DNA from: Clostridia bacterium
GTDB lineage: Bacteria > Bacillota > Clostridia > Oscillospirales > CAG-272
NCBI GenBank assembly: GCA_017625275.1
Contig: JAGALI010000085.1
Span: forward strand, 1-8,598
Reading direction: 5' to 3'
DNA: 8,598 nt
The translations under genes were made by a program, and so were the position numbers. This document shows, piece by piece, positions 1 to 7,000 of the stretch (positions are counted from its first letter, which is position 1; each line of letters starts with the position of its first letter). The notes under the pieces are model-generated. The model ran no database searches. It was not told where the DNA came from and was given only the letters and a program-made list of their open reading frames with translations.

Positions 1-4
1 CCAT
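1..4 (-). CDS. Start of an unidentified minus-strand gene, cut by the left edge
   Basis: Reading the minus strand, AAGGAG (positions 15 to 10) is followed after five bases by an ATG (4 to 2) and one more base before the window ends. The spacing is what is expected for a real start in this organism, whose other genes use the same kind of site. It lies directly downstream of tadA and in the same direction, so it is probably the next gene of that cluster. Nothing of the protein is visible. The partner A subunit of the topoisomerase, or dnaX (a common neighbour of tadA in Firmicutes), are guesses only. Confidence 0.5.
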
Positions 5-19
5 AATAGCTCCTTAGTT

Positions 20-48
20 AAAAACCGACACATAGTGTCGGTCTTTTT
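20..48 (-). terminator. Hairpin with T-tracts on both strands after tadA (terminator or attenuator)
   Basis: A perfect 7-bp stem, CCGACAC (25-31) and GTGTCGG (35-41), closes a 3-base loop. On the minus strand the stem is followed at once by TTTTT (24-20). On the plus strand it is followed by TCTTTTT (42-48). It therefore has the form of a bidirectional intrinsic terminator, beginning at the very end of tadA (the T-tract overlaps the stop codon at 47-49). Minus-strand transcripts from the topoisomerase/tadA unit would meet it. The ribosome binding site of the next gene begins only four bases beyond the T-tract, so complete termination here would leave that gene without this promoter. Confidence 0.75.
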
Positions 49-502
49 ATTTATTTCTTTTTGTCTTAAAAAATTCGGTTAATAGCGAGGCACACTCGTC
101 ACCAAGCACGCCACCTGTGCACTCTGGCTTAAAAAGGGGATAATCATTTAGATTTATCATAGACCCAAACGCACCAGCCTTGAAATCGTGTGCGCCAAAA
201 ACAACCCTTTCAACGCGAGAGTTGATAATTGCGCCAGCACACATAGGACATGGCTCAAGGGTAACATAAAGCGTACAGCCAACAAGTCGCCAGCCACCAA
301 GGGCAGAGCATGCGTCGTTTATCGCCTTTATCTCTGCGTGGCACAGTGCGTTTTTGTCACTTTCTCGCGTGTTGTGGGCACGGGCAATTACCTTGCCATC
401 ACGCACGATTACAGCACCGACAGGCACCTCGTCAATATCGCGCGCCATTATCGCCTCACAAAGCGCCTCACGCATAAAAATCTCGTCAAAATTATTTTCC
501 AT
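47..502 (-). CDS. tadA: tRNA-specific adenosine-34 deaminase TadA
   Basis: TadA deaminates adenosine to inosine at the wobble position of tRNA-Arg(ACG), which lets one tRNA read several arginine codons; it acts in the cytoplasm as a zinc-dependent homodimer. The 151-residue product has the family's usual length and motifs: EVPVGAVIV (26-34), the zinc-ligand and proton-shuttle motif HAE (H55, E57), PCPMCAGA with zinc ligands C85 and C88 (84-91), and KAGAFGS (108-114). The stretch before HAE reads NALC rather than the commoner DPTA, a mild variation. I start at the ATG at 502: AAGG stands five bases upstream, overlapping the TAA of the topoisomerase gene, and a longer reading would need a TTG with no ribosome binding site. 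Only seven bases separate the two genes, so they are very likely co-transcribed and perhaps translationally coupled. It is the bacterial tRNA enzyme rather than a cytosine or guanine deaminase because of the KAGAxGS tail; confidence is high. Confidence 0.95.
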   Translation of the reverse strand: MENNFDEIFMREALCEAIMARDIDEVPVGAVIVRDGKVIARAHNTRESDKNALCHAEIKAINDACSALGGWRLVGCTLYVTLEPCPMCAGAIINSRVERVVFGAHDFKAGAFGSMINLNDYPLFKPECTGGVLGDECASLLTEFFKTKRNK

Positions 503-505
503 ATC

Positions 506-511
506 AGCCTT
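506..511 (-). promoter_or_regulatory. Ribosome binding site deciding the tadA start
   Basis: On the minus strand the sequence ATAAGGCTGATATG holds an AAGG five bases before the ATG at 502. The site overlaps the stop codon of the upstream topoisomerase gene, so terminating ribosomes could re-initiate here. This supports the ATG start over the TTG seven codons upstream. Confidence 0.65.
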
Positions 512-2504
512 ATATATCTGCAATATCCATATATCTGTAGCCGTTATCTGCGATAAACTGCTTTCTTGCTACAATATCGTCGCCAAGAAGCGTCTCAAAG
601 ATAATTCTTGTAGCCTCCTCGTCAGTTGGGCTAACCTGAATAAGACGGCGAGTGTCTGGACGCATGGTTGTCTTTGACATCATATCTGGCTCGTTCTCAC
701 CAAGTCCCTTTGAGCGCTGAATGGTGTATTTTTTGCCCTCAAGAGAAGCAAGAATTTCTGTCTTTTCAGCCTCATTATAGGCAAAGTAAATCTCGTCCCT
801 TGCGCTTGTAATCTCATAAAGAGGAGATTCAGCGATAAAGATTTTACCCTCCTTTATAAGGGTTGGAAGCAGACGGTAGAACATTGTAAGAAGAAGCGTT
901 CTTATCTGGAAGCCGTCCTCGTCGGCATCGGTACAAATAATAATCTTGCTCCAGCGAAGGTTAGCGAGGTTAAAGGCTGACATCTCGTCCTTGCCCTTAG
1001 ATTTTGTCTGAACCTCAACGCCACAGCCGATAACCTTTAGAAGGTCGACAATGATATCGCTCTTGAAAATCTTGTCGTAGGAGCTCTTAAGACAGTTAAG
1101 CGTCTTACCACGAACAGGGATAATAGCCTGAAACTCTGCATTTCTTGCGAGCTTACAGGATGTAAGGGCAGAATCACCCTCAACTATATAAAGCTCTCTG
1201 ACATCTGGGTCCTTGGAGCGACAGGAAACAAATTTCTCAACTCTGTTTGCAATGTCTGTCGAGGTTGCTAGCTTCTTTTTAAGGTCGATACGAGTGCTCT
1301 CAGCCCTCTCGCGTGAGCGCTTGTTTACAAGCACCTGATTTGCAAAAAGCTCAGCCTGCATAGGGTTTTCTGCAAAGTAGATTTGAAGATTTGTTCTTAT
1401 AGAATCACAAAGCGCGTCCTCAATGAACTTGTTTGTGATGGATTTCTTTGTTTGGTTCTCGTACGAGGTTTGTGTCGAGAAGCTGTTAATGACAAGCACA
1501 AGGCAGTCCTGAATGTCAACAAAGGAAATCTTAGACTCGCTTTTGTTGTACTTGCCGTTGTCCTTTAGGTACTTGTCAAGCTCAAGAAGAAACGCACGCT
1601 TAACAGCCTTGTCAGGAGAGCCACCATGCTCAAGAAAGCTTGAGTTGTGGTAGTATTCGAGACCATTTACAAGGTTAGAAACGCAGAAGGAAACCTCTGC
1701 CTTAAGCTCATACTCGTCCTTGTCCTCACGGTCCTTACCCCTTGCACTCATCTCCCAATAATATGGTGGTGTAAGAGGCTTATTTTCGGTGAGCTCATTA
1801 ATATAATCGGAAATACCGTTTTCATAGAAGAAATCTGTCGTGGAAAGAGAGCCGTTCTCCTCCTCGTAAACAAGCACAAGGCGAAGCCCCTTGTTTACAA
1901 CAGCCTGCTTGTGGAGAATATCTAGGTAATGCTCCTTTGGAATACAGGTGTCTGTAAACACCTCAAGGTCAGGACGCCATCTTGTAAGAGTACCTGTGCG
2001 CTTATGCTTTCTCTCAAGAGGAGAGGAGATAAGCTCCGATACAGGATTACCCTTTTCAAAGTGGATTTCGTACATGGTATCGCCCTTGAAGGAATAAACA
2101 TCCATAAACTCGGACGAATACTGTGTTGCACACGCACCAAGACCATTAAGACCAAGAGAGTACTTGTAAGCGCTACTGTCCTGATTGTTGTTATATTTAC
2201 CACCGGCATAAAGCTCGCAATAAACAAGCTCCCAGTTATAGCGATTTTCCTTTTTGTTGAAATCGAGAGGAACGCCACGGCCGTGGTCGTCAACCTCAAT
2301 TGTCCTATCCTGATAAACAGTAACTACGATTTCCTTGCCATAGCCCTCTCTCGCCTCGTCAATAGAGTTTGAGAGTATCTCAAAAAACGAGTGCTCACAG
2401 CCCTCAAGCCCCTCAGAGCCGAATATAACAGCAGGTCTTTTACGAACTCTGTCAGCACCCTTAAGAGAGGATATAGTTTGGTCATTATACTTCTTTTCAG
2501 CCAC
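510..2504 (-). CDS. Type IIA DNA topoisomerase subunit B (GyrB/ParE type), divergent
   Basis: The B subunit of gyrase or topoisomerase IV hydrolyses ATP and carries the TOPRIM metal site used in DNA cleavage, working with an A subunit (GyrA/ParC). The 664-residue product has the full domain order. In the GHKL ATPase, E42 (general base), N46 (Mg ligand), D73, GRGVP (75-79), AGGK (100-103) and GLNGLG (118-123) are visible. The transducer has the QTK loop (351-353). The TOPRIM domain has EGDSA (442-446, E442) and the acidic triad in DADED (526-530), and the tail has QRSKGLGE (596-603) and TTMRPDTRRL (612-621). The length suits Gram-positive GyrB/ParE without the E. coli GyrB insert. Motif surroundings are unusual: EGDSALTS instead of EGDSAGGS, DADEDGFQI instead of DADVDGSHI, DDHGRG for D(N/D)GRG. 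This suggests a paralogue of the housekeeping gyrase; I cannot tell from sequence alone whether it acts as GyrB or ParE, so no symbol is given. The GTG start follows a strong AGGAGA site. tadA follows closely; no A subunit is within view. Confidence 0.9.
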   Translation of the reverse strand: MAEKKYNDQTISSLKGADRVRKRPAVIFGSEGLEGCEHSFFEILSNSIDEAREGYGKEIVVTVYQDRTIEVDDHGRGVPLDFNKKENRYNWELVYCELYAGGKYNNNQDSSAYKYSLGLNGLGACATQYSSEFMDVYSFKGDTMYEIHFEKGNPVSELISSPLERKHKRTGTLTRWRPDLEVFTDTCIPKEHYLDILHKQAVVNKGLRLVLVYEEENGSLSTTDFFYENGISDYINELTENKPLTPPYYWEMSARGKDREDKDEYELKAEVSFCVSNLVNGLEYYHNSSFLEHGGSPDKAVKRAFLLELDKYLKDNGKYNKSESKISFVDIQDCLVLVINSFSTQTSYENQTKKSITNKFIEDALCDSIRTNLQIYFAENPMQAELFANQVLVNKRSRERAESTRIDLKKKLATSTDIANRVEKFVSCRSKDPDVRELYIVEGDSALTSCKLARNAEFQAIIPVRGKTLNCLKSSYDKIFKSDIIVDLLKVIGCGVEVQTKSKGKDEMSAFNLANLRWSKIIICTDADEDGFQIRTLLLTMFYRLLPTLIKEGKIFIAESPLYEITSARDEIYFAYNEAEKTEILASLEGKKYTIQRSKGLGENEPDMMSKTTMRPDTRRLIQVSPTDEEATRIIFETLLGDDIVARKQFIADNGYRYMDIADI

Positions 2505-2510
2505 GATAAG

Positions 2511-2516
2511 TCTCCT
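2511..2516 (-). promoter_or_regulatory. Ribosome binding site deciding the topoisomerase GTG start
   Basis: The minus strand reads AGGAGA, six bases (CTTATC) and then GTG at 2504. This is a strong site at good spacing. Conserved GyrB-type sequence starts shortly after this GTG, and an in-frame TTG at 2549 has no comparable site, so the GTG is preferred. Confidence 0.8.
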
Positions 2517-2578
2517 ACAAGATATATTTGGTGTAGAATAGCCTGCCAAATAATGGCACAGCCTGTCCTATAAAATTT

Positions 2579-2607
2579 ATTGTAGCATATAAAATTTATT
2601 TTTTCAA
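2579..2607 (-). promoter_or_regulatory. Sigma-A-type promoter for the topoisomerase/tadA unit
   Basis: On the minus strand TTGAAA (2607-2602) and TACAAT (2584-2579) are separated by exactly 17 bases of AT-rich DNA, each box one mismatch from consensus. Transcription would start near 2572 and leave a leader of roughly 70 bases before the GTG at 2504. The leader can form a small 5-bp hairpin (TGCCA and TGGCA around 2544-2558), too weak to call a riboswitch or attenuator. Position, spacing and divergent layout support the call. Confidence 0.7.
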
Positions 2608-2635
2608 GTAAATATTTTTAGTATATAGTAATAAA

Positions 2636-2666
2636 ATCGCGACATCTGCCGTCTTGACAATCGCGA
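2636..2666. repeat. Pair of ATCGCGA repeats flanking the rightward -35 box
   Basis: ATCGCGA occurs at 2636-2642 and again at 2660-2666, 24 bp apart, with the TTGACA box (2654-2659) between them. The TCGCGA core is self-complementary, so the copies are both direct and inverted repeats. In otherwise AT-rich intergenic DNA this looks like a possible regulator-binding pair, but seven bases is short and chance cannot be excluded. Confidence 0.4.
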
Positions 2667-2682
2667 TACACGCGTGTATAAT
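2654..2682 (+). promoter_or_regulatory. Consensus sigma-A promoter for gtrA-like/queG-like genes
   Basis: TTGACA (2654-2659) and TATAAT (2677-2682) match the housekeeping consensus exactly, with a 17-base spacer. Transcription would begin around 2689-2690, giving a leader of about 48 bases before the ATG at 2738. The spacer and most of the -10 box lie inside a 14-bp perfect palindrome, so a repressor could hold this otherwise very strong promoter in check. No other promoter is evident before addB, so the same transcript may also supply addB and addA. Confidence 0.88.
2666..2679. promoter_or_regulatory. Perfect 14-bp palindrome over spacer and -10 box (possible operator)
   Basis: ATACACGCGTGTAT at 2666-2679 is a perfect dyad without a gap, covering most of the promoter spacer and the first three bases of the TATAAT box. 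A dimeric helix-turn-helix regulator bound here would block RNA polymerase. No regulator gene lies within the window, and the operator role is inferred from position and symmetry alone. Confidence 0.5.
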
Positions 2683-2737
2683 ATAAATTAGCAAGGTGTT
2701 TGCTTTGACGCAAAAAATTTAAAAAGGGGAGAGGAAG

Positions 2738-3145
2738 ATGGGCTTTTTTGAAAAAATTAGAAAAAATCGCCAAATTTTGCTTTATTTAGTCTTTGGCGTG
2801 CTCACCACAGCTGTAAATGTTGTGGCATATTACCTTTTTGCACATCCTCTTTCCTTGTCTGTTGGAGTGTCGACGCTTCTTGCGTGGCTTGCCTCTGTGA
2901 TTTTTGCGTTTGTGACAAATAAAATTTTCGTTTTTGAGGCAAGGGGAGTGGCACACATAGTATATGAGCTTGTAACCTTTTTTGCCTCGCGCGTGCTTAC
3001 AGGCGCTATAGATATGGCGATAATGCTTGTATTTGTCGAGGTGCTTTGCCTAAACGACCTTGTAATCAAAATTGTATCTAATATTGTTGTTATAATTTTG
3101 AATTTTATTCTGTCGAAAATAATCGTTTTCAGAGGTAGAAAATGA
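2738..3145 (+). CDS. GtrA-family small integral membrane protein
   Basis: GtrA-family proteins are small four-helix membrane proteins. The founding members are proposed to help flip undecaprenyl-phosphate-linked sugars across the membrane for O-antigen or cell-wall glycosylation, but for most members the substrate is unknown. The 135-residue product has a short basic N-terminus, hydrophobic segments at about 13-34, 41-60, 76-103 and 109-128, and a basic C-terminus (RGRK). The family's internal two-fold pattern is visible: TNKIFVF (60-66) after the second helix and SKIIVF (126-131) after the fourth. Length and helix count are typical. The ATG follows a purine-rich stretch (AGGGGAGAGGA), and a consensus promoter stands about 50 bp upstream. 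Its stop overlaps the start of the next gene (ATGA). No glycosyltransferase gene, the usual partner, is next to it, so its substrate cannot be inferred. Confidence 0.88.
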   Translation: MGFFEKIRKNRQILLYLVFGVLTTAVNVVAYYLFAHPLSLSVGVSTLLAWLASVIFAFVTNKIFVFEARGVAHIVYELVTFFASRVLTGAIDMAIMLVFVEVLCLNDLVIKIVSNIVVIILNFILSKIIVFRGRK

Positions 3146-3957
3146 GAGAGCTTTTAAAAAACGAGGGTATTGATGTCGTTGGCGCGATACCACTATCACG
3201 CTGTAAGATAACAAAAAAATATCTGCTTGAGAGGGCAGGGCTTTCTGATAATGCGTGCGTTGTTATGATGCTTTTGCCATATAGAACACAGCAAGGGCCG
3301 ACAAATTTGTCCGTGTACGCCTCGGTAAGAGACTATCATAAATTTGTCGATTATTTAAGAGAGAGGATAACTGATTTTTTGGTGGCTAAGGGAGAGGACG
3401 CATCCTTTGGTGTGTTTGCCGACCACTCACCGATTGATGAGGTGCACGCCTCGTGCATAGCAGGGCTTGGCTTTATTGGCGATAACGGACTTTTGATAAA
3501 CGAAAAATATTCGTCCTTTGTCTTTCTTTGCGAGCTTATAATTGATACAGCACCAGAAAAAATCGGTCTTGAATATACCACCTGTGATGAGGTAAAGAGA
3601 TGCATCGGCTGTGGAGCGTGCGCGCGTGCATGTCCGTCGAATTGCATGGATAAGGCTGACCCACGCCCAAAAAGCGAGTGTCTGTCTGCAATAACACAGA
3701 AAAAGGGAGAGCTAAGCGAGCACGAAAGAGGGCTTATGCTTGAAAATAATACAGTATGGGGCTGTGATATATGCCAAAATGTGTGTCCCTACACCAAAAA
3801 CGCAGAATACACAAAAATCCCATATTTTAAAAAAGAAATAATCACCACCCTAACGAAGGAGCTTATAGAGGGCATGAGCGATGAGGAGTTTAACTCACGC
3901 GCGTTTTCGTGGAGAGGCAAGCAAGCATTAATTAGAAATTTAGAAATTTCCAATTAA
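3142..3957 (+). CDS. queG: QueG-type epoxyqueuosine reductase-like protein, short form
   Basis: QueG reduces epoxyqueuosine to queuosine at position 34 of tRNAs with GUN anticodons, using cobalamin and two [4Fe-4S] clusters. This 271-residue product aligns with the QueG core. An N-terminal cobalamin-binding region includes VRDYHKF (62-68) and D94, at the position of the proposed catalytic Asp, followed by AGLGFIGDNGLLI (107-119, usually AGLGWIGKNTLLI). Cluster-one ligands are C154, C157, C160 and C164 (CxxCxxCxxxCP). Cluster two uses C208, C211 and C215 in GCDICQNVCP, with C180 as the likely fourth ligand. Characterised QueG proteins are about 380 residues; this one stops where their C-terminal HEAT-like tRNA-binding part would begin. 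That, and the changed GKNT motif, mean it may be a relative with another substrate (such proteins are often just called 4Fe-4S double-cluster proteins). The ATG overlaps the gtrA-like stop and follows AGAGG at 3131-3135, which implies coupled translation. The family is sure, the exact substrate is not. Confidence 0.82.
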   Translation: MRELLKNEGIDVVGAIPLSRCKITKKYLLERAGLSDNACVVMMLLPYRTQQGPTNLSVYASVRDYHKFVDYLRERITDFLVAKGEDASFGVFADHSPIDEVHASCIAGLGFIGDNGLLINEKYSSFVFLCELIIDTAPEKIGLEYTTCDEVKRCIGCGACARACPSNCMDKADPRPKSECLSAITQKKGELSEHERGLMLENNTVWGCDICQNVCPYTKNAEYTKIPYFKKEIITTLTKELIEGMSDEEFNSRAFSWRGKQALIRNLEISN

Positions 3958-3958
3958 T
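3927..3958 (+). repeat. 32-bp near-perfect AT-rich inverted repeat across the queG-like stop codon
   Basis: Two 15-base arms, 3927-3941 and 3944-3958, are complementary at 14 of 15 positions (mismatch 3934/3951) with only AG between them; the core is GAAATTT-AG-AAATTTC. It encodes the last nine residues of the QueG-like protein and includes its stop. No T-run follows the second arm, so it is not a standard intrinsic terminator. It could be an mRNA 3' structure, a cruciform, a protein-binding dyad or the scar of a small palindromic insertion. Confidence 0.7.
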
Positions 3959-4004
3959 TTCAAGAGTAATAAATATTAGTGCAAGGTGCAGAATGATTTT
4001 TGGA

Positions 4005-4010
4005 AAGGAG
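4005..4010 (+). promoter_or_regulatory. Ribosome binding site deciding the addB start
   Basis: AAGGAG stands four bases before the ATG at 4015. An in-frame TTG at 4000 would place this motif inside the coding sequence and has no site of its own, and AddB proteins normally start just before the Walker A loop, as the ATG gives. The spacing is slightly short but acceptable. Confidence 0.75.
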
Positions 4011-4014
4011 AATT

Positions 4015-7000
4015 ATGCTTACATTTTTATTTGGAAAGTACGGCACTGGTAAAAGCGCGTACATTGTAGAAAAAATAGCTGAGAATGTATCAAATAAAAA
4101 GCGCGCATACTGGCTCGTCCCAGAGCAGAAGGCGCTTATATGTGAGCGTAATTTGGCAAGCGCGCTTACCCCAAGCGCTCAGCTATATGCCGAGGTCTTG
4201 AACTTTACTCGCTTGGCTGACAAGGTGTTCCGTATCTGTGGTGGACTTCGCTACAACTACATTCAAAGAAGTGGAAAGAGCCTTGTTATGTATCGTGCGC
4301 TTTGCTCCGTGCGTGACACTCTTACTGAATATAAAATCACCAAGGGGCGCGAGCGTGGGTGCGTATCACTGTTTCTTGATGCAATAGGAGAGCTTAAATC
4401 CTACTGCGTAACCCCACAAATGCTTTTTGACGCACAGTCAAGGCTACCAGACTCTCGTCTGAAAAACAGAATAGGCGACCTTGCGCGCGTTTTCATAGCC
4501 TATGAGGGCATCTTGAAGGAGCGCTTTGACGACCCATACGACGATTTAATCGTGCTTGCCGAAAAGCTTAAGGAATGTAGGCTTTTTGAGGGCGCGTGTG
4601 TTTATATCAACTCATTTAATGGCTTTACAGGCGCACAGCAGGGCGTGCTTCGCGAGATTATCTCGCAGGCTGATGAGGTATACATAAGCCTCGACCTTGA
4701 CAAGAATAGCGAGGGCAAAATTCAATATGCAAAGCTTACTGAAACTTTAAAAATGCTTCGCCATATGTGCAAAAGGCTTGGCGTTAAGACAGGCGAGCTT
4801 AGCTTTGACACCGACCTTTTACATAAAAATCCTTGCCTTGAATATTTAAGTGACAATATTTGGAGCTTTGGTGCACCAAAATACGATGGCGTGTGTGAGG
4901 GCATTACACTTATGCGCCCAAGCGACGAGTTTGATGAGTGCGAAAGAGTTGCAGGAAAAATAAAGGAGCTTGTAATGCGTGGCGCAAGATACGGCGAGAT
5001 TGCCGTAATTATGCGTGATACCGACACATACAGGGGTATTATCGACTATTGCTTTGATAAATACGATATTCCATACTATCTCTCAGCCAGCACAGATGTC
5101 GCATCTAAGCCACTTGTAAAAATGCTTTATTCAGCGATAGGTGCATCGTGCGATTTTAACACAAGAGATATAGTCTCATTTATAAGAAGTGGCTATGCCG
5201 ATATTTCAAGCGAGGACGCTGACGAGCTGGAGAGCTATATTTATCGCTGGGGAATTTATGGCGCGCGCTTTGAGAACGACGATTATTGGAGCGCAAATCC
5301 AGATGGATATATAACCGAGCCAACTGAGGCTCAAATCAGGCGACTTGGCAAAATAAACGACACAAGGGCGCATCTTCTTAAGACCCTTGCCCCTCTAAGA
5401 GAGGCGTTTAGCAGGAGAAGAAGCGGAGAGGAGCTTTGTAAAAGCGTTTACGAGCTTATGGTGTCGCTGAAAATAAGAGATAAATTAAAGGAAGAGATGG
5501 CGCACGCAGAGGCTAGTGAGGCAAAGGAGCTATCTCAGCTTTATCGCGCGATAATGAAGGCGCTTTCCGACGTTGCCGACATAATGGCAGAGGAGGAGCT
5601 TGATAGAGAGGGCTTTGTATCTGCCCTGTCCTATGTTCTTGACGGGGCAAAGGTTGGAACAATCCCAACGGGCGAGGACAATGTGACGATAGGTGAGGCA
5701 GGCGCACTTCGCACGGAGCAAATAAGGTACGCCTTTGTAATAGGCGTTTGCGAGGGTAGCTTCCCTAAGACCATAAGTGGCGCTGGCTTCTTTAGCGATA
5801 GCGACAAAATAGAGCTTGAGACGGTTGATATAATCCTTTCTGCAAGGGCAGACATTCGCGCAGATGATGAGCTATTTAACTTCAAAAGCAGTATAGTAGT
5901 TCCCTCGCACGAGCTTACGCTAAGCGCACCAAGGGCAGACATTCGAGGCGCTAAGAGAGAGCCAAGCGTCGCGTATAAGAGGGTAAAGGAGCTATTTGAC
6001 GGTCTTGATGACACGGCACCACTTGCCCTAGAGGACAAGCTGTATACAGAGCGAATAGCAAGAGAGTATCTATCTCAAGGTGGACGCGAGGCAGAGGCGA
6101 TAAGGCACGTGCTTGGCGAGGAGAAAGGGGACCTCTCCTTCTCAAATGAGCTGTCCAGCATAAGCAGGGCAGGGCTTTCTAAAATAGCAGGAAGCAGTCT
6201 TTATATGTCGCAGTCCAAGATAGAGAAATTTGTAAATTGCCATTTTCAATACTATTGCACCTATGCTCTTGGTATAAGGGAGAGCGACAAAATAACCTTT
6301 GGCGCAAGAGAGGTTGGAGTGCTTGCACACTCCGTGCTTGAGCACTTTTTGATGCGCGCTCGTGATGGAAAAATCACGCTTGATACGCTTGATGACGCGC
6401 AAATAGAAAAGGAAATTGATGAAATAACAGCCGATTATATAAGGGCACTTTATCCACAGGGTGAGCCAACAAGCAAGCTAAAGCACCTCTTTGCAAGATT
6501 AAGACAAAATATCATTATCTATATAAGAGAGGTGGCAAGGGAGATGGCACAGGGCGAGTTTACCCCTGAGCTGTTTGAGCTAAAATTCTCAAGAGAAAAC
6601 GGAGTTTTACCTCTCTCCTTTGATGCAGGAGAGGGCAGAAAAATCACCCTTTCTGGAATAGTTGACAGAGTGGACCTTTATCGCGCAGGCGATACAGTAT
6701 ATGTGCGCGTGGTTGACTATAAAACAGGCGAAAAGGCATTCAGCTTTGACGATTTTGACAAGGGGCTGGAGCTTCAGCTCTTCATCTACCTCTTTACCCT
6801 TTGCAAAATAAGAGATGGAGAGCTTAAGGATAAAATTCTAGGTGGGGCGAGGAATATTGCGCCTGCTGGAGTTATGTATTTTCCTATGCGCCTTGGCAAG
6901 GCAAAATGCGAGGCAGAGGTAGACCTCTCCTCGGACGAGGCTATCACGCTTGAGGGCAAGGCAGTGTCATCACTTATTAAGAGAAATGGCGTTTTTCTTG

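Noticed and set aside
503..523. TTG start giving tadA seven more residues
   Set aside because: No ribosome binding site, and it would run over the topoisomerase stop; the ATG at 502 has AAGG at the right spacing.
1922..2299. Minus-strand open frame of 125 codons in another frame of the topoisomerase gene
   Set aside because: The overlapping frame carries the GHKL ATPase motifs; this one is a shadow with low-complexity composition.
1929..2372. Plus-strand open frame of 147 codons opposite the topoisomerase gene
   Set aside because: It lies wholly antisense to a gene with clear conserved motifs, has no ribosome binding site of note, and its translation resembles no known family.
2505..2549. 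TTG start giving the topoisomerase 15 more residues
   Set aside because: The AGGAGA site would lie inside the coding sequence; GTG at 2504 is correctly spaced and gives residue numbers that match E. coli GyrB (E42, N46, R76).
2691..2720. Possible hairpin in the leader of the gtrA-like gene (TTTGC and GCAAA arms)
   Set aside because: Only 5 bp of weak pairing with no T-run; not enough to call an attenuator or riboswitch.
2830..3069. Minus-strand open frame inside the gtrA-like gene
   Set aside because: The plus-strand frame has the four-helix GtrA pattern with promoter and ribosome binding site; the antisense frame has neither.
5631..6038. Minus-strand open frame of 135 codons opposite addB
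   Set aside because: Serine- and leucine-rich antisense of a conserved AddB region; the absence of stops follows from the codon use of addB.
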